Part shown: in pieces, positions 53,447 to 62,547 of the stretch | Numbering within the stretch: the stretch's first letter is position 1 | How the letters are laid out: every line of letters begins with the position of its first letter | Assembly (NCBI GenBank): GCA_019243635.1 | Contig: JAFAUB010000034.1 | Coordinates: 1 to 64,000, forward strand | DNA: 64,000 bases | Direction: 5' to 3' | Source: Pseudonocardiales bacterium | GTDB lineage: Bacteria; Actinomycetota; Actinomycetes; Mycobacteriales; Pseudonocardiaceae | The notes under the pieces: generated by a model | What the model was told of the DNA's origin: nothing | The model's database searches: none | The model's input: the letters and a program-made list of their open reading frames with translations, nothing else | Translations under genes and position numbers: made by a program

Positions 53447-54675
53447 CGGTGCTCCCTCGGCTCGGGGCGGGGTGCCAGCGGGTCGGACTCGGTGACCGCC
53501 GGACCCCATGCCAGCGCCAGCAGCAGCGCGGAGCGGGCGGTGGGGTCCTCCAGCGTGGAGCCGAACAGCTCACGCAGCTGGGCCAGCCGGTAGCGCACCG
53601 TCTGCGGGTGCACGTGCAGCTCCTCGGCCACCGCCTTGCGGTTGCCCATGTTCACCAGCCAGGACGTGAGAGTCGCCAGCAGCCGCTCACGGGTGGGCCC
53701 GGGCAGCGCGGCGAGCGGGGCCAGGTACTGCCTGCGCAACGCCGCCAGCAGCCGGTCGTCGTGGTGCACCAGCATCGCGTCGAGGTGCTCGTCGACGAAC
53801 AGCGGGTCGTCGGCCAGGAGCTGCGCCTGACGCAGCCGCACGGCGTGCTCGGCGAGGCCCGCGCTGGCCGGCAGCCGGTCCAGCGGCACGGTGGCTCCCA
53901 CCACGGCCCCGGCCCCGCGCAGCGTGGTCGCCAGCCGCGTGCGGGCTCCGGGGCCCTGCGGGTCCGGCACGATCGCCACCAGCATCGTCGGTCGCCGCAG
54001 CCGCAGGCAGGAGTCGTCCAGCCGGTTCAGCAGCGCCCGCCCGACCTCGTTGTCCGGCTCGATCAGGACGACCGCGGCCTGCCGGGGCAGCGACCATCCG
54101 GCTCGGGCCACCGCCGCCCGCAGCGCCGCCGTGTCGCAGCGGTCCGACAGCAGCAGCTCAGCCAGCTCGGCACGCAACCGATCGCGGTCCTGCCCCGCGG
54201 CCGTCTGGGCCTGGACGTAGCCCCGCCACGACGCGCAGGACAGCTGGTCCACGGCGGCGAACACGGCAGCGGCCAGCCCCGCCAGCGCCTCGGCGGGGAC
54301 GCCGCGCTCCAGGGCCGTGTCGGCCACGTGGCGCCAGGCCACCGCCGCGCCGGTCCGGTAGGCGGCCAGCAGCGGGGTCACGTCCCGTTGCTGCCGGTGG
54401 TGAATGCGCCCGATCTCCTCGAACAGGGCCTGCTCCATCCCGGACGCGAGCTGGGGCGCCGCCGTCGAGGGGTCCCACTCAGCCAGCGCGACCAGCCGGG
54501 CGATGAATCCCTCGGCGGCGCCGAGGACCTCCTCGAAGCTCGCGGCGAGGAACCCCGCGTACTCCGGCTGCTGCCTGGTGAGCAGCTCACGGACCTCAGT
54601 CAGGATAGCCGGCAGTCGACCCACAATAGCGGGGACCAGGTCGGCCGGTCGTATGTGCTCTTCCTCTGTGTCCAT
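53443..54675 (-). CDS. PucR/CdaR-type transcriptional regulator
   Basis: 410 residues. The C-terminal PucR helix-turn-helix is clear (LATLTSWLVNMGNRKAVAEELHVHPQTVRYRLAQLRELFG). The middle is a GGDEF-like/CdaR fold region and the N-terminus is helical (RPADLVPAIVGRLPAILTEV). Divergent from the hopanoid operon with 150 bases between the starts, and upstream of the glycosyltransferase fusion, so it may control either or both. Confidence 0.85.
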   Translation of the reverse strand: MDTEEEHIRPADLVPAIVGRLPAILTEVRELLTRQQPEYAGFLAASFEEVLGAAEGFIARLVALAEWDPSTAAPQLASGMEQALFEEIGRIHHRQQRDVTPLLAAYRTGAAVAWRHVADTALERGVPAEALAGLAAAVFAAVDQLSCASWRGYVQAQTAAGQDRDRLRAELAELLLSDRCDTAALRAAVARAGWSLPRQAAVVLIEPDNEVGRALLNRLDDSCLRLRRPTMLVAIVPDPQGPGARTRLATTLRGAGAVVGATVPLDRLPASAGLAEHAVRLRQAQLLADDPLFVDEHLDAMLVHHDDRLLAALRRQYLAPLAALPGPTRERLLATLTSWLVNMGNRKAVAEELHVHPQTVRYRLAQLRELFGSTLEDPTARSALLLALAWGPAVTESDPLAPRPEPREHR

Positions 54676-54825
54676 GGCCTGTGACCCCCAGTCATTGCGC
54701 CACTCAGTAGTCTAGGTACCCCGAATGCAACACCATGATGTTTACTCGTATGTGACAACTTGATGTCCTGAGAACTGACAGTTTAGGCGCAGAAACACCC
54801 CAGTCGGCGGCGTGACGATGGCTGC
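54676..54825. promoter_or_regulatory. divergent promoter region, pucR-like gene and hopanoid operon
   Basis: 150 bases, AT-richer than the surroundings. TTGATG at 54760 with a TTAGGC-like -10 17 bases later could drive hpnC. TAGACT on the minus strand near 54710 could drive the PucR gene. The near-repeated CAAC...GATGT motifs at 54728-54742 and 54757-54767 are possible regulator sites. Confidence 0.35.
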
Positions 54826-55668
54826 ATGGCCGCGATCCCGGGTCCGGATGCTCTCACGCGTGACCGTGAGCTGCGCCGTCAGCGGCACGCCGAGAACTTC
54901 CCGGTCGCGCTGCGGCTGCTACCCCGGCGGCTGAGGGCTGATCTCGTCGCGGTGTACGAGGTCGCCCGGGTCATCGACGACCTGGGCGACCGGTCCCCCG
55001 GGAACCGGACGGCGCTGCTGGCCGAACTCAGCCGAGACCTCGCGCGGGTCTGGGAGGACGGGCGGCCCGAGCATCCGGTGCTGCGGGCCCTGGTGCCGGT
55101 CGTGCGGGCCCGCGGCCTGGACCGCGAGCCGTTCGAGCGCCTGGTGCAGGCCAACCTGCTCGACCAGCGAGTGCACCGGTACGCGACCTACGCCGAGCTC
55201 CGCGGTTACTGCACGCTGTCCGCGGAGCCGATCGGCCGGATCGTGCTCGCCGTGTTCGGAGTGAGCGATCCTGCCGCGGCGCGGCTCTCCGACCGGGTCT
55301 GCACCGCCCTGCAGCTCATCGAGCACTGGCAGGACGTCGCCGAGGACCGCCGAGCCGGTCGGGTGTACCTGCCCCAGGAGGATCTCACCGCTTTCGGGGT
55401 GGCGCAGGCCGAGCTCGAGGGCACGGTCGCCTCTCCGGCGCTGCGCCGGCTGATGGCCTTCCAGGTCACCCGGGCGGCGGAGCTGCTCGACTCCGGTGCC
55501 CCCCTGCTCGGGCTGCTGCGCGGGTGGGCGCGGCCGGCCGTGGCCGGCTACCTGGCCGGCGGGCGCGCCGCGATCGACGCGCTACGCCGCGTGGACGGGG
55601 ACGTGCTGGCCGGCCCACCACGTCCCCGCCGCCGCGACGTCCTGCGACACCTGGTGCAGTGGAGGTGA
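54826..55668 (+). CDS. hpnC: squalene synthase subunit HpnC
   Basis: 280 residues of the trans-isoprenyl synthase family. It shows ENFPVALRLLPRRLRADLVAVYEVARVIDDLGDR and GYCTLSAEPIGRIVLAVFG, and the second Asp motif QDVAEDRRAGRVYLPQEDL. HpnC converts hydroxysqualene pathway intermediates: HpnD makes presqualene diphosphate, HpnC gives hydroxysqualene and HpnE reduces it to squalene. First gene of the hopanoid operon; the ATG at 54826 lies at the start of homology. Confidence 0.9.
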   Translation: MAAIPGPDALTRDRELRRQRHAENFPVALRLLPRRLRADLVAVYEVARVIDDLGDRSPGNRTALLAELSRDLARVWEDGRPEHPVLRALVPVVRARGLDREPFERLVQANLLDQRVHRYATYAELRGYCTLSAEPIGRIVLAVFGVSDPAAARLSDRVCTALQLIEHWQDVAEDRRAGRVYLPQEDLTAFGVAQAELEGTVASPALRRLMAFQVTRAAELLDSGAPLLGLLRGWARPAVAGYLAGGRAAIDALRRVDGDVLAGPPRPRRRDVLRHLVQWR

Positions 55669-55673
55669 GTGGC

Positions 55674-56621
55674 GTGCGCGGTGTCACGGTCAGGGTGCAC
55701 GGGGCCTTCGAGGTGTGTGAGTCGATCACCAGGACGCAGGCGCGCAACTTCTACTACGGCATCCGGCTGCTGCAGCCGGACAAGCGGGCGGCACTGTGCG
55801 CGGTGTACGCGCTGGCCCGGCGGATCGACGACATCGGCGACGGCGACCTGTCCCGGGATGACAAGCTCGCCGCGCTGGCCGGGGTGCGTTGCTCGCTGGC
55901 CGAGCTGGACCATCCCGGGGACGACCCGGTACTCACCGCGGTCGCGGACCTGGCGGCCCGGCTTCCCCTGCCGCTGGGTGCCTTCGACGAGCTGGTCGAC
56001 GGCGTGGAGATGGACGTGCTCGGACGACGCTACGCCGACTTCGACGAGCTGGTCGGGTACTGCCGACGCGTGGCCGGCGCGGTGGGCCGGCTGTGTCTGG
56101 CGGTGTTCGGCAGCCGCCCCGACCCGAGGGCACCCGAGTACGCCGACACGCTGGGCATCGCCCTGCAGCAGATCAACATCCTGCGTGACATCCGGGAGGA
56201 CCTCGGCAACGGCCGGGTCTACCTGCCTCAGGAGGACCTGGACCGGTTCGGCGTGCGGCTGACTCCGGACGGTCATGGCGACCTGGTCGACGCGGGCGGC
56301 CGGCTCACCGCGCTGATCCGACACAGTGCCGACCGCGCGCGCCTGTGGTATGAGCATGGGCAGCGCCTGATCCCGTTGCTGGACCGACGCAGCGTGGCGT
56401 GCTGCACCGCGATGGCTGGGATCTACCTGCGGCTACTGGACCGCATCACCGAGCGACCCAGTCTGGTGTTCGACCGGCGGCTGTCGCTGTCCGGGTGGCA
56501 GAAGGCGGAGGTGGCGATGCGAGCCCTCACGGGGTTACCGGTGTCCGGCTCTTCCCGGTCCGGCTCTTCCCGGTCCGGGCCTTCGGGGTCCGGCTCGTCG
56601 GCATCGGGGCTGTCGGCATGA
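55674..56621 (+). CDS. hpnD: presqualene diphosphate synthase HpnD
   Basis: 315 residues, the second squalene-synthase-like protein: ARNFYYGIRLLQPDKRAALCAVYALARRIDDIGDG (first Asp motif), GVEMDVLGRRYADFDELVGYCRRVAGAVGRL and ILRDIREDLGNGRVYLPQEDLDRFG (second Asp motif). It joins two farnesyl diphosphates. GTG at 55674 with GGAGG upstream, five bases after hpnC. The last 25 residues (SGSSRSGSSRSGPSG...) are written by a 15-bp repeat and are not part of the enzyme fold. The stop overlaps the hpnE ATG. Confidence 0.92.
   Translation: MRGVTVRVHGAFEVCESITRTQARNFYYGIRLLQPDKRAALCAVYALARRIDDIGDGDLSRDDKLAALAGVRCSLAELDHPGDDPVLTAVADLAARLPLPLGAFDELVDGVEMDVLGRRYADFDELVGYCRRVAGAVGRLCLAVFGSRPDPRAPEYADTLGIALQQINILRDIREDLGNGRVYLPQEDLDRFGVRLTPDGHGDLVDAGGRLTALIRHSADRARLWYEHGQRLIPLLDRRSVACCTAMAGIYLRLLDRITERPSLVFDRRLSLSGWQKAEVAMRALTGLPVSGSSRSGSSRSGPSGSGSSASGLSA
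56544..56618. repeat. 15-bp tandem repeat, five units, at the end of hpnD
   Basis: Units start at 56544, 56559, 56574, 56589 and 56604 with core TCCGGCTCTTCCCGG; the first two are identical. They encode SGxSx pentapeptides and run up to the hpnE start codon. Confidence 0.85.
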
Positions 56622-58021
56622 CCCGGCGGGTGGCGGTGGTCGGCGGTGGCCTGGCGGGCATCACGGCGGCGCTGCGCTGCGCTGACGCGGGCTGCCAGGT
56701 CATCGTGTTCGAGGCCCGGCAGTGGCTGGGTGGCCTGACTCATTCCTTTCACCGCGGCGCGCTCCGGGTGGACAACGGTCAGCACGTGTTCCTGCGTTGC
56801 TGCACGTCCTACCTGTCCTTGCTGCGCCGGCTCGGGGTGGCCGACAGGGTCGAGCTGCAGCCGCGGCTGGCCATCCCGGTCCGCGCGCCTGGGGCCCAGC
56901 GGCCGGTGTGGCTGCGCCGCACCGCCCTGCCCGCGCCGTTGCACCTGGCCGCCTCGCTGCTGCGGTACCAGCCGCTGAGCATCCTGGAGCGGGTGCGGTT
57001 CGCGCTGGCTGCGGCCGCGTTGCGGCGGGTCGACCCGAGGAGCCCGGCGACCGACGAGCAGAGCTTCGGTGGCTGGCTGCGTCGGCACGGGCAGAGCGAC
57101 CACGCCATCGCCGCGCTGTGGGAGCTGGTCGGGGTGGCCACCCTCAACTCGCGGGCGGACCAGGCCTCACTCAGTCTGGCCGCCACGGTGTTCCAGGAGG
57201 GCCTGCTCACCGACGCCGCCGCCGCGGACATCGGCTGGTCCCGGGTGGCGCTGCGGGAGCTGCACGGCGATCCGGCGCTGGCCTGTCTCGGCGCGGCCGG
57301 CGCCGAGGTGCGCACCGGAGTCACGGTAAGGGGCCTCGAGCCTCGCGGCGGTGGTCTGACTGCCGGCTCGGCCGGCGGTGGTCTGATCGCCGGCTCGGCC
57401 GGCGGTGGCTGGCAGGTCATCAGCGACGGGGCTCGCACCACCGTCGACCGGGTGATCCTGGCCGTGCCGCCGGCCGCGGCGGAGCAGCTGCTGCCGCCGT
57501 GCTGTCTCCCGCTGTCGCCCGGCTGGTCACAGCGGCTGGGCGGGGTCCCCATCGTCAACCTGCACGTGGTGCTCGACCGGCCGGTGCTCGACGAGCCGTT
57601 CGTCGCCGGGGTGGACACACCGGTGCAGTGGGTCTTCGACCGCACCGTCCAGTCCGGGCTGGAGGGCGGCCAGTACCTGGCGGTGTCGCTGTCGGCTGCG
57701 GACGACCTGGTGGACACGCCGACGGCGGCGCTGCGGGCGCGGTTCCTGCCGGAGCTGGCCGCCCTGCTGCCGGCCATGCGGGAGGCGCGGGTGCGCGACT
57801 TCTTCGTCACCCGGGAGCGGCAGGCGACGTTCCGACCGGCCCCCGGTACCGCGGCGCTGCGGCCACCGGCGGTGACCGCGGCCCGGGGGTTGTTCCTGGC
57901 CGGCGCGTGGACCGCCACCGGATGGCCGGCGACGATGGAGGGTGCCGTGCGCAGCGGAGCGGCGGCCGCCACCGCCCTGCTGCAGGCGAGCCCGACGGAC
58001 GTCCCCGCGGTGGCGGTGTGA
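56618..58021 (+). CDS. hpnE: hydroxysqualene dehydroxylase HpnE
   Basis: 467 residues, FAD-dependent amine-oxidase-like fold: RRVAVVGGGLAGITAALRCADAG and ARQWLGGLTHSFHRG at the N-terminus, the closing GLFLAGAWTATGWPATMEGAVRSG. It removes the hydroxyl of hydroxysqualene to give squalene. A glycine-rich surface insertion (residues 247-265, AGSAGGGLIAGSAGGG) is written by two 27-bp repeat units. ATG at 56618 overlaps the hpnD stop by four bases; the stop overlaps the next ATG by one base. Confidence 0.9.
   Translation: MTRRVAVVGGGLAGITAALRCADAGCQVIVFEARQWLGGLTHSFHRGALRVDNGQHVFLRCCTSYLSLLRRLGVADRVELQPRLAIPVRAPGAQRPVWLRRTALPAPLHLAASLLRYQPLSILERVRFALAAAALRRVDPRSPATDEQSFGGWLRRHGQSDHAIAALWELVGVATLNSRADQASLSLAATVFQEGLLTDAAAADIGWSRVALRELHGDPALACLGAAGAEVRTGVTVRGLEPRGGGLTAGSAGGGLIAGSAGGGWQVISDGARTTVDRVILAVPPAAAEQLLPPCCLPLSPGWSQRLGGVPIVNLHVVLDRPVLDEPFVAGVDTPVQWVFDRTVQSGLEGGQYLAVSLSAADDLVDTPTAALRARFLPELAALLPAMREARVRDFFVTRERQATFRPAPGTAALRPPAVTAARGLFLAGAWTATGWPATMEGAVRSGAAAATALLQASPTDVPAVAV
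57362..57403. repeat. 27-bp-period palindromic repeat, two units in hpnE
   Basis: GCCGGCTCGGCCGGC at 57362 and 57389, exactly 27 bases apart, separated by GGTGGTCTGATC. In frame. Confidence 0.9.
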
Positions 58022-59049
58022 TGACCACCGATGCGCTCCTGCCCGCGAAGGCGGCGCCCAGCGCGCTGCGCCGGGCCCGGGACGTCGTGGCGCCGGCGAC
58101 GCGGGCGTTCATCGCGCGGCTGGACGACACCAGCGCGGCGATCGCCTCCTACCATCTAGGGTGGACCGATGCCGGCGGCGCGCCGACGAGCGGTGGTGGA
58201 GGCAAGGCCGTCCGCCCCGCTCTGGCCACTCTGTCGGCGCAGGCCGCCGGCGCGCCGGCGCGGGTGGGCATCCCCGGCGCGGTCGCCGTCGAGCTGGTGC
58301 ACAACTTCTCCCTGGTGCACGACGACGTGATGGACGGCGACACCGAACGCCGGCACCGGCCCACGGTGTGGGCGGTGTGGGGCGCCACCAGCGCGATCCT
58401 GACCGGGGACGCGCTGCTGGCGCTGGCCCAGGAGGTGCTGCTGGAGGGCACCTCGCCGCACCGGGCCGCCGCCGCCCGGCTGCTCGCCGAGGCCACCCGC
58501 CACCTGATCCGCGGCCAGGTGCAGGACGTGGCGTTCGAGCGACGCGACGACGTCACCGTGGCGGAGTGCCTGGACATGGTGTCGGGCAAGACCGGCGCCC
58601 TGCTGTCGGCCAGCGCGGCGATCGGCGCGGTGCTGGCCGGCGCTCCGGCGGAGGTGGTGGACGCGCTGTCCACCTTCGGCGCGCAGCTGGGTATCGCGTT
58701 CCAGCTCGTCGACGACCTGCTGGGGATCTGGGGGGAGCCGCGGGTCTCCGGCAAGCCGGTGTTCTCCGACCTGCGCTCGCGCAAGAAGACCCTGCCGGTG
58801 ACCTACGCGCTGACCCATGGCGGTTCGGCCGGGCGTGAGCTGGCCGGCTGGCTCGCCGGGTCGGAGCCCGGTGGAGAGGCCCGAGCCGCTGAGCTCATCG
58901 AAGCGGCGGGAGGACGGCGCTGGGCCGCCACCGAGGCGCGGCGGCGCATCGCGGCGGCCACCGACGCGCTGTCCGCCGTCCCGATCCCGACCGGCCCGCG
59001 CGCGGAGCTGGTCGCGATCGCTCATTTCATCGTCGCCAGGGAGGCCTGA
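58021..59049 (+). CDS. polyprenyl diphosphate synthase of the hopanoid operon
   Basis: 342 residues of the trans-prenyl synthase family: GGKAVRPALATLSAQAAG, LVHDDVMDGDTERRHRPT (first DDxxD) and AFQLVDDLLGIWG (second DDxxD). The two residues before the first DDxxD do not by themselves settle chain length; farnesyl diphosphate for squalene is expected from context. One-base overlap (TGATG) with hpnE and with shc. Confidence 0.9.
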   Translation: MTTDALLPAKAAPSALRRARDVVAPATRAFIARLDDTSAAIASYHLGWTDAGGAPTSGGGGKAVRPALATLSAQAAGAPARVGIPGAVAVELVHNFSLVHDDVMDGDTERRHRPTVWAVWGATSAILTGDALLALAQEVLLEGTSPHRAAAARLLAEATRHLIRGQVQDVAFERRDDVTVAECLDMVSGKTGALLSASAAIGAVLAGAPAEVVDALSTFGAQLGIAFQLVDDLLGIWGEPRVSGKPVFSDLRSRKKTLPVTYALTHGGSAGRELAGWLAGSEPGGEARAAELIEAAGGRRWAATEARRRIAAATDALSAVPIPTGPRAELVAIAHFIVAREA

Positions 59050-60983
59050 TGACCCGGACCAGTCCAGCCGACAGCACGGCCGGCGCCCCACCGCCGGCTG
59101 AGCCGGCAGCCGGACCCCAGCCGGTGGCGCAGGCTGTGGCCGCCGCGGTCGCGTGGCTGCGCGAGCGTCAGGACCCGGCGGGATGGTGGAAGGGGGAGCT
59201 GGCCACCAACGTGACCATGGACGCGGAGGATCTGCTGCTGCGCGAGTTCCTCGGCATCCGCGGCGCTGGCCAGACCGAGGAGGCCGCCCGGTGGATCCGG
59301 TCCCAGCAACGGGACGACGGCAGCTGGGCGAACTACCACGATGGTCCGGGCGACCTGTCCACCACTGTCGAGGCGTGGGTCGCACTGCGCCTGGCGGGCG
59401 AGGATCCGCAGGCCCCCCACATGGTGACGGCGGCGCGGTTCGTCCGGGCTCAGGGCGGACTGGGGCGCAGCCGGGTGTTCACCCGCATCTGGCTCGCGCT
59501 GTTCGGGCTGTGGTCCTGGGACGAGCTGCCCAACCTGCCGCCGGAGCTGATCTTCCTGCCGTCCTGGTTCCCGTTGAACGTCTACGACTGGGCGTGCTGG
59601 GCCCGGCAGACGATCGTGCCGCTGACCATCGTCAGCACGCTGCGCCCGGTCCGGCCGCTGCGGTTCGGGGTCGACGAGCTGCGCATCCCCGCCGCCGCGC
59701 CCCGCCCCGGCCGGTCCCGCGGCCGGCTACCGTCCTGGAGCGGGTTCTTCCAGCGGACCGACCGGGTGCTGCACGCCTACGCACGGCGGCCGGTGCGCCC
59801 ACTGCGGCGGGCGGCGATGCGTCGGGCCGCGGAGTGGATCCTGGCCCGGCAGGAGGCGGACGGCTGCTGGGGCGGTATCCAGCCGCCGTGGGTGTACTCC
59901 CTGCTCGCGCTGCACCTGCTGGGCTACTCACTCGATCACCCGTCGGTGCGGGCCGGGATCGCGGGACTGGACGGGTTCATCATCCGCGAGCGCACCCCGG
60001 ACGGGTGGGTCCGGCGGTTGGAGGCGTGCCAGTCCCCGGTCTGGGACACCGGGCTGGCGCTCACCGCGCTGCTCGACGCGGGCGTGCCGGCGCAGGACCC
60101 CGCGGTCCTGCGGGCCGCCGACTGGCTGCTCGGCGAGGAGATCCGGGTGCGCGGCGACTGGGCGGTCCGCCGGCCGGCACTCGCCCCAGGCGGCTGGGCC
60201 TTCGAGTTCCACAACGACACCTATCCCGACACCGACGACACCGCCGAGGTGGTACTCGCGCTGCAGCGGGTTCCGCTGGCCGATCGCGGCGCGCTCGATC
60301 GCGGGATGGCCTGGCTGGTCGGCATGCAGTCCCAGGACGGCGGCTGGGGCGCCTTCGACGCCGACAACACCCGGACGCTGTGCACGAAGCTGCCGTTCTG
60401 CGACTTCGGCGCGGTGATCGACCCGCCGTCGGCGGATGTGACGGCGCACATCGTGGAGGCGCTGGCCGCTGAGGGCATGGCCGACGGCACCGCCTGCCGG
60501 CGAGGCGTGCAGTGGCTGCTCGCGGCGCAGGAGCCGGAGGGGTCCTGGTTCGGACGGTGGGGCGCGAACTACGTCTACGGCACCGGCGCGGTGGTGCCGG
60601 CGCTCATCGCCGCTGGGGTGGGTGCCGACTCCCGGTGTGTCCGGCGGGCGGTGCGGTGGCTGCAGCGCCACCGGAACGACGACGGTGGGTGGGGTGAGGA
60701 CCTGCGTTCTTATGTGGACCGGGCCTGGGCCGGCCGGGGCGCCTCGACGGCCTCGCAGACCGCGTGGGCGCTGCTGGCGCTGCTCGCGGCCGGCGAGCGG
60801 GATGAGACGGTGGAGCGCGGGGTGCGGTGGCTCTGCGAGCGCCAGCGCCCGGACGGGTCGTGGGACGAGCCGCAGTTCACCGGCACCGGGTTCCCCCGTG
60901 ACTTCTACCTCAACTACCACCTCTACCGGATGGTGTTCCCGATCAGCGCGCTGGGCCGGTACCTGGGCGGTGCCGCGCTATGA
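59049..60983 (+). CDS. shc: squalene-hopene cyclase
   Basis: 644 residues; cyclises squalene to hopene and hopanol at the membrane. The catalytic DxDD is PDTDDTAEV near 393-397. QW repeats are present (for example QEADGCWGG, QSQDGGWGAFD, RNDDGGWGED, QRPDGSWDE). The cyclase-family ends are normal, but residues 15-21 (PPPAEPA) come from a single 27-bp-family palindrome. One-base overlap with the prenyl synthase; the stop overlaps the next ATG by four bases. Confidence 0.95.
   Translation: MTRTSPADSTAGAPPPAEPAAGPQPVAQAVAAAVAWLRERQDPAGWWKGELATNVTMDAEDLLLREFLGIRGAGQTEEAARWIRSQQRDDGSWANYHDGPGDLSTTVEAWVALRLAGEDPQAPHMVTAARFVRAQGGLGRSRVFTRIWLALFGLWSWDELPNLPPELIFLPSWFPLNVYDWACWARQTIVPLTIVSTLRPVRPLRFGVDELRIPAAAPRPGRSRGRLPSWSGFFQRTDRVLHAYARRPVRPLRRAAMRRAAEWILARQEADGCWGGIQPPWVYSLLALHLLGYSLDHPSVRAGIAGLDGFIIRERTPDGWVRRLEACQSPVWDTGLALTALLDAGVPAQDPAVLRAADWLLGEEIRVRGDWAVRRPALAPGGWAFEFHNDTYPDTDDTAEVVLALQRVPLADRGALDRGMAWLVGMQSQDGGWGAFDADNTRTLCTKLPFCDFGAVIDPPSADVTAHIVEALAAEGMADGTACRRGVQWLLAAQEPEGSWFGRWGANYVYGTGAVVPALIAAGVGADSRCVRRAVRWLQRHRNDDGGWGEDLRSYVDRAWAGRGASTASQTAWALLALLAAGERDETVERGVRWLCERQRPDGSWDEPQFTGTGFPRDFYLNYHLYRMVFPISALGRYLGGAAL
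59093..59107. repeat. single GCCGGCTGAGCCGGC unit in shc
   Basis: A perfect copy of the 15-bp palindrome near the 5' end of shc, in frame, encoding PPPAEPA. Confidence 0.85.
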
Positions 60984-62545
60984 GCCGAACCGTGCTGTGC
61001 ACGCCGCTGCGCGTCGAGCAGGCCGCGCTGCGCCGGGTCGGGCGCACCATGCGGCTGGTGCGCACCGGTATGGGCCCCAGGCGCGCGGCGGCCACCGCGT
61101 CCGCCCTGTCGAGGAGCACCGACCCAGTGCTGGTCGCCGGCGTCGGTGGCGCCCTGGCCCCCCAGGTCCGCCCGGGCGACGTGGTGGTCGCCACCGAGGT
61201 CTGCGGGGGGGTCCCGAATGCTCTGTGCCCGCCGAGTTCGACAACAGAGCTGTTCAGCCGGATTCGGACGGCGCTGCTGTCGAACTCGGCGACAGGAGGG
61301 CCGGTCCCGGGCAGGGTTGAGGTGCCCTCGGCACCGCTGCTGGCGGGGGCGCTGCGGAGGCTTGGGGTGACTGTGCACCTTGGGCCTATTCGCTCGGTGC
61401 CGCGGATCTCCCGGGCGCCTGTCGCGGACGGGGCGCTCGCGGTGGACATGGAGTCTGCTCAGCTGGCCGTCGCGGGCGTTCCGTTCGCTGTGGTCCGCGC
61501 CATCGTGGACACCCCCGATCACCCGCTGTGGCACGTCGGAGCGCCGCGCCGGGGGGTGAGCGCGTTGCGGACGCTGCGGGCGTGCCGGCCCGCGCTGGAA
61601 TGGTGGGCGGCGGCGACGGGCCCGCGCGAGATCCTGCTCGCCGCGCCGCGCTCGTTCTGCGCGGGCGTCTCCAGGGCGATCGACACCGTGCACTACGCGC
61701 TGCGGCGCTACGGCGCACCGGTGTACGTGCGTCGCCAGATCGTGCACAACGCGCATGTGGTGGACGAGCTGGCGGCTCGTGGCGCGGTGTTCGTCGAGGA
61801 GGTCGAGCAGGTGCCGGTCGGCGGCGTCGTGGTGTTCGCCGCGCACGGGGTCGCGCCCGCCGTGCGCCGGGAGGCCACCGCGCGCGGGCTCACCGTCATC
61901 GACGCCACCTGCCCACTGGTGATCAAGGTGCACAGTGAGATCCGCCGCTACGCCCGGCGGGAGAACACGGTGTTCCTCATCGGCCATCCCGACCACGAGG
62001 AGGTGCAGGGCAGCCTCGGCGAGGCACCGCAGGACGTGACCGTGGTGCCCGACGTCGACACCGCGCTGCGCGTCCAGCCACGCGATCCGTCGAGGGTGGC
62101 CTACACCATGCAGACCACGCTGGCGGTGGATGAAGCCGAGGAGATCGCCGCGATCCTGCGCGGTCGGTTCCCGGCGCTGAGCGCTCCGCGCACCGACGAC
62201 ATCTGCTACGCCACCACCAACCGCCAGCGCGCGGTGCGCGCGATCGCGGGCCAGGTGGACCTGGTGCTGGTGGTCGGCTCGCCCAACTCGTCCAACTCGG
62301 TGCGCCTGGTGGAGGTCGCGCAGCGAGAGGGCGCGGCGGCGCACCTGGTCGAGGACGTGAGCGAAGTCGATCTCCGCTGGCTGGCGGGCACGACGCGGGT
62401 CGGCATCACCGCGGGCGCCTCGGCTCCCCCGCATCTGGTGGACCAGATCGTGCACTGCATGGGTGGCCTCGGTCCGGTCAGCACGACGGAGTCACGGCTG
62501 ATCGACGAGGACGTCACCTTCGCGCTACCCCGAGAGGTGGTCTGA
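60980..62545 (+). CDS. fusion of HpnG-type phosphorylase and IspH
   Basis: 521 residues. Residues 1-205 are a nucleoside-phosphorylase-like domain (RTGMGPRRAAATASAL, GVGGALAPQVRPGDVVVATEV, AVDMESAQLAVAGVPFAVVRAIVDT), matching HpnG, which frees adenine from adenosylhopane. Residues 210-521 are IspH: the [4Fe-4S] cysteines lie in APRSFCAGVSRAID, IDATCPLV and DDICYATTNRQ, and the conserved histidine lies in HNAHVV. IspH makes IPP and DMAPP from HMBPP. The two are usually separate genes. ATGA overlap with shc. Confidence 0.88.
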   Translation: MSRTVLCTPLRVEQAALRRVGRTMRLVRTGMGPRRAAATASALSRSTDPVLVAGVGGALAPQVRPGDVVVATEVCGGVPNALCPPSSTTELFSRIRTALLSNSATGGPVPGRVEVPSAPLLAGALRRLGVTVHLGPIRSVPRISRAPVADGALAVDMESAQLAVAGVPFAVVRAIVDTPDHPLWHVGAPRRGVSALRTLRACRPALEWWAAATGPREILLAAPRSFCAGVSRAIDTVHYALRRYGAPVYVRRQIVHNAHVVDELAARGAVFVEEVEQVPVGGVVVFAAHGVAPAVRREATARGLTVIDATCPLVIKVHSEIRRYARRENTVFLIGHPDHEEVQGSLGEAPQDVTVVPDVDTALRVQPRDPSRVAYTMQTTLAVDEAEEIAAILRGRFPALSAPRTDDICYATTNRQRAVRAIAGQVDLVLVVGSPNSSNSVRLVEVAQREGAAAHLVEDVSEVDLRWLAGTTRVGITAGASAPPHLVDQIVHCMGGLGPVSTTESRLIDEDVTFALPREVV

Positions 62546-62547
62546 GC

